Shown: positions 58,878 through 64,000 of the stretch, piece by piece
Numbering within the stretch: position 1 is the stretch's first letter
Layout: each line of letters begins with the position of its first letter
NCBI RefSeq assembly: GCF_000685095.1
Contig: NZ_BAYE01000005.1
Location: 1-64,000 of the forward strand
DNA length: 64,000 nt
Reading direction: 5' to 3'
From: Paraburkholderia caledonica NBRC 102488
GTDB lineage: Bacteria; Pseudomonadota; Gammaproteobacteria; Burkholderiales; Burkholderiaceae
Translations under genes and position numbers: made by a program
The notes under the pieces: generated by a model
What the model was told of the DNA's origin: nothing
Seen by the model: the letters and a program-made list of their open reading frames with translations, nothing else
Databases searched by the model: none

Positions 58878-60509
58878 ATGAGTGAACCGGTCGCGCTCGC
58901 TTCATCGCCCCGCACGCCATTGATCCGCGTGGCCGGCGTCACCAAGCGGTTTGGCGGCGTACAGGCACTGCGCCGCGTCGATCTCGAAGTCCTGCCCGGA
59001 GAAGTCCACGCACTGCTGGGCGAAAACGGAGCGGGCAAATCCACGTTGATCAAGATACTCAGCGGCGTCCATGCGTACGACGAAGGTGTCATTGAAATTT
59101 CCGGCGAGCGGGTCGTGTTCGACTCGCCCGCGCAATCGCGTGAGGCCGGAGTAGCAGTCGTCTATCAGGACCTGAGCCTCGTCGAATCGCTGTCGGTCGG
59201 CGCAAATCTCATGCTCGGGCGCGAGCCCCGCACCCGCCTGGGCTTCGTCAAAAATCGCCAGTTGATGGCCACGGTCAGCGCGTTTCTCACGTCACACGGC
59301 ATTCCGCTCGATCCGCGCACACCGGTCGGCGCCCTGCCCTTTGCGTACCGGCAGATGACCGAAATCTGCAAAGCCCTGATGGGCGACGTGCGCGTGCTGA
59401 TCCTTGATGAACCGACTTCGGCGCTGAGCGGCGGTGAGGAACAGATTCTCTTCGACGCGATTCGCACGGTCACGGCGCGCGGCGTCGGCGTGATCTACGT
59501 CACACATCGGCTGAATGAAGTGTTCCGTATCGCGCAGCGTGTCACGGTGTTTCGCGACGGCGCAAATGCCGGCATGTTCCCGGTCGCGGAAACCGACATG
59601 AAACGCCTCGTCGCGGCAATCGTCGGGCCGAAGCATGCCGCTTTGCAGGCAAAAGCAAACGCCGTTGAAGGCACCGGTGGGCCGGTCGACACGGCAACGT
59701 CTCCATCAACTTCAGCGGCGGCCAGTGCTTCGACTACACCGGCGCTGAACATGTCCTGCGTCTGTAATGGCCGTCTGCAAGACGTCGATCTGAACGTCGA
59801 ACAAGGTGAGATACACGGCCTTGCGGGGCTGATCGGCAGCGGACGCACCGAGATCCTGGAAACGATCTTCGGGCTTCGCGGGATCGAAAGCGGCACCATC
59901 GCGATCGAGGGCAAGGCGCGTTCCCAGCTGAAGCCCGCCGAGGCGATCAAGCTCGGCGTCGCTCTCGTGCCCGAGGACCGTCATCTGGAAGGCCTGGTTC
60001 TCGATCATTCGATCGAACGCAATCTCACGTTGCCGCGCCTGCCGCAGTTTTCGCGCTGGGGTTGGTTGCGCAGCCAGGCTGCGGTATCGCAGGCAAAAAT
60101 CGCGATGCAGGCCTTCTCCGTCAAGGCGCCCGGCGCTTCGACGCCGGTCAGGCTTCTGTCGGGCGGCAATCAGCAGAAAGTCGTATTCGCCAAATGGAAC
60201 CATCCGCGGCCGAGGCTCCTTCTGCTGGACGAACCGACGGTCGGTGTCGACGTCGGCGCGAGAGAGGAAATTTACGGCGTGATTCAACAGGCGGCGCGCG
60301 ACGGCACAGGCGTGCTCGTCGTGTCCTCGGATCTGGATGAACTGCTGCGCTTGTGCGACCGCATTTCGATCGTCGCAGACGGCCGCATCGTCAAGACCGT
60401 GGCGCGCGCTTCGCTCGCGAACGCCGAGGCGCTGCATCACCTGCTGCAACTTTCCCGCTCATCCACCGAGTCTCGCGAAGGGACTCCCCACGGGGCTCAC
60501 GCAACATGA
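58878..60509 (+). CDS. ABC sugar importer ATPase (RbsA/MglA family), importer 2
   Basis: Encodes 543 residues with two nucleotide-binding domains. NBD1 has Walker A GENGAGKST at 48-56 and VLILDEPTSALSGG. NBD2 has the degenerate Walker A GLIGSGRTEILETIFG, signature LSGGNQQKVVFAKW and LLLLDEPTVGVDVGA. The linker between the domains carries a low-complexity Ser/Thr/Ala insert (near residues 255-290). A GGAG site precedes the ATG, and the stop overlaps the permease start (ATGA). It is distinct from the importer 1 ATPase. Confidence 0.92.
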   Translation: MSEPVALASSPRTPLIRVAGVTKRFGGVQALRRVDLEVLPGEVHALLGENGAGKSTLIKILSGVHAYDEGVIEISGERVVFDSPAQSREAGVAVVYQDLSLVESLSVGANLMLGREPRTRLGFVKNRQLMATVSAFLTSHGIPLDPRTPVGALPFAYRQMTEICKALMGDVRVLILDEPTSALSGGEEQILFDAIRTVTARGVGVIYVTHRLNEVFRIAQRVTVFRDGANAGMFPVAETDMKRLVAAIVGPKHAALQAKANAVEGTGGPVDTATSPSTSAAASASTTPALNMSCVCNGRLQDVDLNVEQGEIHGLAGLIGSGRTEILETIFGLRGIESGTIAIEGKARSQLKPAEAIKLGVALVPEDRHLEGLVLDHSIERNLTLPRLPQFSRWGWLRSQAAVSQAKIAMQAFSVKAPGASTPVRLLSGGNQQKVVFAKWNHPRPRLLLLDEPTVGVDVGAREEIYGVIQQAARDGTGVLVVSSDLDELLRLCDRISIVADGRIVKTVARASLANAEALHHLLQLSRSSTESREGTPHGAHAT

Positions 60510-61507
60510 ACGACTCCGCTTCGCCGCTGACGGCTGAACGACAGGCCGCTTCGGCGCCGCGCAGCCGCGTGCGACGCATCGCGCAACTGCTGCTGCAAGG
60601 CGACCGGCCGTATGCGCTCTATATCGCATTCGCTGTGCTGCTGGTGGTCTTCAGTTTCGCGTCGCCGTGGTTTCTCTCGATCGACAACTTCCTGAACATC
60701 GGCCGGCAGACCGCGCTGGTTTCCATCATTGCCATCGGCATGACGTTCGTGATCATCGCGCGGCAGATCGACTTGTCGGTCGGCTCGTCGCTTGCGTTAT
60801 CCGGCATGTCCGCCGCGCTTGCGATGGCGTACATCGGCGATCACTGGTTGATCGGTGCGGTGGCCGGCATCGGCACGGGCGCGCTGGTCGGCGCGATCAA
60901 CGGACTCGTGACCACGCGCCTGAACATTCCGTCCTTTCTCGTGACGCTGGGTTCGTTGAGCGCCGCGCGCGGACTTGCACTGCTCGTCACGACCACGAAG
61001 CCGGTCATCATCACCAACGACTCGTTCATCGCGATCTTCGGCGAAGGCGACATTGCGGGCGTGCCGGTGCCCATCATCTGGACGGTCCTCGCGGTCATCG
61101 CAGGCATTCTGCTGCTGCACTACAGCGTGTTCGGCCGCCAGGTTTATGCGGCAGGCGGCAACCCGACGGCCGCGCGCTACTCGGGCATCGACATCCGCCG
61201 CGTGACCACCCTCACGTTCATTCTCACCGGCGTGCTGGCCGGACTTGCGGCGCTGGTGCTGTCCGCGCGCTCGCATGCGGCGCGGCCCGACGTCGTGCAA
61301 GGACTCGAACTCGATGTGATCGCCTCCGTCACGCTCGGCGGATGCAGCCTGTTCGGCGGACGCGGTTTCGTGCTCGGCACGCTTCTCGGCAGTCTCATCA
61401 TCGGTACGCTGAACAACGGACTCGTGCTGCTCGGCGTGAGTTCGTCGCTACAGCTTGTCATCAAGGGAATCATCATCGTTGCAGCAGTCGCATTTACGAA
61501 GAAGTGA
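60506..61507 (+). CDS. ABC sugar importer permease, importer 2
   Basis: Encodes 333 residues of the RbsC family with about nine membrane helices. Typical segments are IGMTFVIIARQIDLSVGSSL, INGLVTTRLNIPSFLVTLGS and LDVIASVTLGGCSLFGGRGF. The ATG at 60506 overlaps the ATPase stop; the longer upstream frame is a shadow. Only one permease gene is in this operon, so the channel is probably a homodimer, unlike importer 1. The binding-protein gene follows after 119 bases. Confidence 0.9.
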   Translation: MNDSASPLTAERQAASAPRSRVRRIAQLLLQGDRPYALYIAFAVLLVVFSFASPWFLSIDNFLNIGRQTALVSIIAIGMTFVIIARQIDLSVGSSLALSGMSAALAMAYIGDHWLIGAVAGIGTGALVGAINGLVTTRLNIPSFLVTLGSLSAARGLALLVTTTKPVIITNDSFIAIFGEGDIAGVPVPIIWTVLAVIAGILLLHYSVFGRQVYAAGGNPTAARYSGIDIRRVTTLTFILTGVLAGLAALVLSARSHAARPDVVQGLELDVIASVTLGGCSLFGGRGFVLGTLLGSLIIGTLNNGLVLLGVSSSLQLVIKGIIIVAAVAFTKK

Positions 61508-61626
61508 CGAGGCACGCCGATCACTCGTGAAACGCGGACCCTGGCGCGAACCGCGCGTGAGGTTGCCTGACCGGCAGGAGACTTAACCCCGACTCAATAC
61601 AGACGTAAAGACCAACGGAGGAGAAC

Positions 61627-62802
61627 ATGAAACATTGTCATGGCTCGACAAGCCGGGCGGCACGTGGCGCGAGATCGTCAGTGGCGGCCGTCTTGACTGT
61701 GAGCGCCGCACTGGCCGCCGCACTGGCTTGCCCCGGCGCCGGCGCGCAATGCGTGAGCAGTCTGCAAGCGGGATCGATCGGACCGAAGTCGATTGTCGGC
61801 CAGGGACCGAACGGCGAGAAAGCCGCTTCGGTCGACGCCGTCCAGCTCACCGCCGCCGAGGCGGCCAAAGTGAAAGCGGGCAAATTCAAGGTCGGCATTT
61901 CGATGCAGACGATGAACCTCGACTGGTCGCAACTGCAGGTGCAAGGCATTACCGACACGCTGAAGAAGTACGACGTCGACGTGATCGGCACTGCGTCGGC
62001 CGAGTATCAGGTCGACAAGCAGATCGCGGATATCGAGAACACGATCCAGCGTCATCCCGACGGCATCATCTCGATTCCGGTCGACGGCACCGCGACCGCT
62101 GCGACGTACAAGAAGGTCTCCGCCGCCGGCATCAAGCTCGTGTTCATGGACAACGTGCCGACGGGGCTCAAGCATCCTGAGCAATACGCGTCGATGATTT
62201 CCGCCGACAGCGAGGGCAACGGCCAGATCGCGGCCAAAGTGCTCGCGTCGTGCGTGCCGCAGGGCGCGACGATCGGGCTCGTCAATTTCGGCGTCGACTA
62301 CTTCAGCACGAAGGAGCGCACGAAGGCAGTCAACGAGTGGATGAAGAAGAACCGTCCGGACATCAAGATCAAGCAGGTCGACTTCACGGACCCGTCGAAG
62401 GTCGGCCAGATTGCGGGCGACTTCCTGACGGGTAACCCGGACGTCAAGGGACTCTTCGCCGTGTGGGATCAACCGGCGCTCGACACGCTGACTTCGATGC
62501 GCGCGCAAGGCGTGAACATTCCCGTCACCACCGTCGATCTGGGTCTTCAGTCGGCAATCGAGATCGCCAAGGGCGGACCGCTGAAGGCGACCGGCTCGCA
62601 GCGTCCCTACGATCAGGGCGTGGCCGAAGCCATGGCGATGATGAAAGCGCTGATCGGACAGACGCCGCCCGCATGGATCGGCGTGCAGTCTTTGCCGGTG
62701 GTTCAATCGACGGTGCTCGAAGCGTACAAGACGGTGTTCAAGAAAGACCCGCCGCCGCAACTCGCGGACGCGTGCAAGAAGGCCAAGCCGGCTTGCGGAT
62801 GA
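61627..62802 (+). CDS. Periplasmic sugar-binding protein, importer 2
   Basis: Encodes 391 residues. The N-terminus has a basic start and hydrophobic core (VAAVLTVSAALAAALACPGA) ending near GAGAQC, a probable signal peptide. The mature part is a type I binding fold: KVGISMQTMNLDWSQLQVQG, IADIENTIQRHPDGIISIPV, KLVFMDNVPTG and VKGLFAVWDQPALDTL. A CGGAGGAG site precedes the ATG. Several cysteines occur (for example CVSSL, SCVPQG, ADACKKAKPACG), unusual in number for this family and possibly forming disulfides. The sugar is unknown. Confidence 0.88.
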   Translation: MKHCHGSTSRAARGARSSVAAVLTVSAALAAALACPGAGAQCVSSLQAGSIGPKSIVGQGPNGEKAASVDAVQLTAAEAAKVKAGKFKVGISMQTMNLDWSQLQVQGITDTLKKYDVDVIGTASAEYQVDKQIADIENTIQRHPDGIISIPVDGTATAATYKKVSAAGIKLVFMDNVPTGLKHPEQYASMISADSEGNGQIAAKVLASCVPQGATIGLVNFGVDYFSTKERTKAVNEWMKKNRPDIKIKQVDFTDPSKVGQIAGDFLTGNPDVKGLFAVWDQPALDTLTSMRAQGVNIPVTTVDLGLQSAIEIAKGGPLKATGSQRPYDQGVAEAMAMMKALIGQTPPAWIGVQSLPVVQSTVLEAYKTVFKKDPPPQLADACKKAKPACG

Positions 62803-62814
62803 ACTGCGGTCAGC

Positions 62815-62856
62815 GCGTCACGTGATCGTCCGCGAGGTTGGGCGATCATGTGACGC
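62815..62856. terminator. Long inverted repeat between convergent genes
   Basis: GCGTCACGTGATCG (62815-62828) and CGATCATGTGACGC (62843-62856) pair over 14 bases with one mismatch around a 14-base loop. It lies 13 bases after the binding-protein stop and before the end of the convergent oxidoreductase gene. No T-tract follows, so it may be a bidirectional transcript end or a protein-binding site. Confidence 0.45.
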
Positions 62857-62921
62857 AGCATGCAGATCGGGTCGTGCCTTTACCGCTGCAGACATGGCCT
62901 GGCTGATTCATCCACGCCACA

Positions 62922-63581
62922 TCAATGCCGCCACGACCCATGCGGCAATTCCAAATCGCGCCGGGCGGCCGCGAGGCCCGCGACCATGCCCGCCCGGTCG
63001 TGAGGGATGCAGTACACCGGTTTCGCGCGCTCGAAGCGCCAGCTCGCCGCGAGCGGGCCTGCATCGACGGGATCGAAGCCGAACCGATCGACCAGTGCAC
63101 TCACCACGTGTCGCGCTTGCTGATCGTCGGCGGCTAGCGGCAACGCGCGGCGGTTCGGTGTGCCGGGCGCCGTGCCGGCGGTTTCGAGATCTTTCGCGAG
63201 AATCGCATTGAACGCCTTCACGACTCTCGCGCCGGGCAACGCGGCGGCGAGCATCTGGCTCGTCGTCGTCACACCGTTTTGCAGTGCTTCGATCGGACCG
63301 TCGCGGTCCGGATAGTGATTGCAGGTGTCGATCACGATCTTGCCGTGGAGTGCCGCAACCGGCAAGTGACTGATCTGGCCGAACGGCACCGACACCACGA
63401 CGACATCGCCGAACGTCGCCGCCTCCTGTGCGGTGCCCGTCGCGCAGCCGAGCGCCGCCGCCGTGCTGATCAGAGTGTTCGGATCGCGCGAGTTGGCGAT
63501 CATCACTTCGTGGCCGTGACGCTGTGCGACGGTCGCCAGCGCGCGACCGAGAAAGCCCGCGCCGAGAATGCCTATCTTCAT
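62922..63581 (-). CDS. NADP-binding oxidoreductase, F420-dependent NADP reductase-like
   Basis: Encodes 219 residues of a Rossmann-fold family similar to the NADPH:F420 oxidoreductase/NAD(P)-binding domain 2 proteins. It starts MKIGILGAGFLGRALA, with IANSRDP as the NADP-specificity region and VVVSVPFGQISHLP, VIDTCNHYPDRDG and VVKAFNAILAKDL further on. Burkholderiaceae generally lack F420, so another substrate is likely. The ATG at 63581 follows GGAGTGG; the frame is open 21 codons upstream. It is divergent from a LysR gene that probably regulates it. Confidence 0.8.
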   Translation of the reverse strand: MKIGILGAGFLGRALATVAQRHGHEVMIANSRDPNTLISTAAALGCATGTAQEAATFGDVVVVSVPFGQISHLPVAALHGKIVIDTCNHYPDRDGPIEALQNGVTTTSQMLAAALPGARVVKAFNAILAKDLETAGTAPGTPNRRALPLAADDQQARHVVSALVDRFGFDPVDAGPLAASWRFERAKPVYCIPHDRAGMVAGLAAARRDLELPHGSWRH

Positions 63582-63716
63582 GTTCCACTCCATGCATGTC
63601 TGAGAATCGCTCCGGTGAACACCCCGCTCATCGGTGACAGGCACTATGATTCAAAACTCAAGCGTGATAAATGCGCAAAGTTCGACGAGTGTCGAAAGCA
63701 ACAGTGGGGAATGTGC

Positions 63717-64000
63717 ATGGATCGGCTCACCAGCATGGCTGTGTTCGTCAAAACCGCCGAGAGCGGCTCGTTCGCGGCAGCCGCGCTCGCGTTCGGCATC
63801 TCGTCGCAGATGGCCGGCAAACATGTCGGCATGCTCGAAGAGCGCGTCGGCGCGCGACTGCTGAATCGCACGACACGCCGTCAGAGTCTCACCGAGATCG
63901 GCCAGATTTTTTACGAACGCTGCAAGGCGCTGCTCGCGGATGCGCAAGCGGCGGAGTCGGTCGCGCAGGAATTGTCGGCCTCGCCGCGCGGGCGCCTGCG
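63717..64000 (+). CDS. LysR-family regulator, N-terminal part (runs off the window)
   Basis: The first 94 codons are present, beginning MDRLTSMAVFVKTAESGSFA with helix-turn-helix FGISSQMAGKHVGMLEERVG and the linker LLNRTTRRQSLTEIGQIFYE. This resembles the LysR group found beside small oxidoreductase genes. A GGGGA site precedes the ATG. It is divergent from the NADP-binding oxidoreductase gene 135 bases away. The effector domain lies beyond the window. Confidence 0.85.
   Translation, partial: MDRLTSMAVFVKTAESGSFAAAALAFGISSQMAGKHVGMLEERVGARLLNRTTRRQSLTEIGQIFYERCKALLADAQAAESVAQELSASPRGRL

Overview
The window is GC-rich with dense gene packing. It combines benzoate/catechol (ben/cat) genes, putrescine catabolism genes, many LysR regulators and several ribose-type ABC importers. 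Protein families such as DUF3331, DUF2934, XapX and large winged-helix/ATPase regulators point to a chromosome of Burkholderia sensu lato (Paraburkholderia or Caballeronia most likely). The organism is inferred from gene content only. I saw no rRNA, tRNA, CRISPR array, prophage or complete insertion sequence.

Layout. 0.2-1.8 kb: a chemoreceptor gene broken by two in-frame amber codons. 1.9-9.7 kb: benzoate to beta-ketoadipate enol-lactone, with catB-catC and a CatR/BenM-type LysR gene on the minus strand and catA-benABCD-ridA on the plus strand. Candidate LysR operators lie in front of both arms. 9.7-10.8 kb: about 1.1 kb with no recognisable gene. 10.8-14.5 kb: putrescine catabolism (puuD, puuA, spuC-type aminotransferase). 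14.5-17.1 kb: TerB-like protein, NhaR-type LysR, TerC membrane protein and a 5'-truncated zinc-finger gene. The TerB-like and terC promoters carry the same two-site operator with identical spacing. 17.1-23.9 kb: MFS transporter, 2-hydroxyacid dehydrogenase, PhyH-type oxygenase, metallo-beta-lactamase-fold hydrolase and two LysR regulators. 23.9-37.8 kb: a long run of minus-strand genes (winged-helix/ATPase regulator, DUF3331, periplasmic MBL hydrolase, cNMP-TrxR-like flavoprotein, alginate-export-type porin, VOC protein, XapX, HD-like protein, MscS-cNMP channel, YtcJ-like amidohydrolase). 38-44.4 kb: dps, a haloperoxidase-like hydrolase with a Tat-like leader, an AraC regulator and a second winged-helix/ATPase regulator. 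44.4-48.1 kb: a HAD-phosphatase/HerA-like ATPase fusion, a glycosyltransferase and two small proteins.

48.3-62.8 kb is a coherent sugar module. A DeoR regulator converges on a minus-strand run: deoC, a two-domain aldehyde dehydrogenase of ALDH16 type, a previously unannotated 32-codon ORF, a PfkB kinase, and a complete ABC importer. A second complete ABC importer is transcribed divergently from the deoC promoter region. The inferred pathway is pentose (probably 2-deoxyribose) uptake, phosphorylation, DeoC cleavage to acetaldehyde plus glyceraldehyde 3-phosphate, and acetaldehyde oxidation. The window ends with an F420-type NADP oxidoreductase-like gene and the start of another LysR gene.

The most useful new observations are the shared TerB/TerC operator, the LysR operator pair in front of catB, the 32-codon ORF coupled to the sugar kinase, the deoxyribose module with its bidomain dehydrogenase, the HAD-ATPase fusion, and a six-copy 13-bp tandem repeat upstream of dps.
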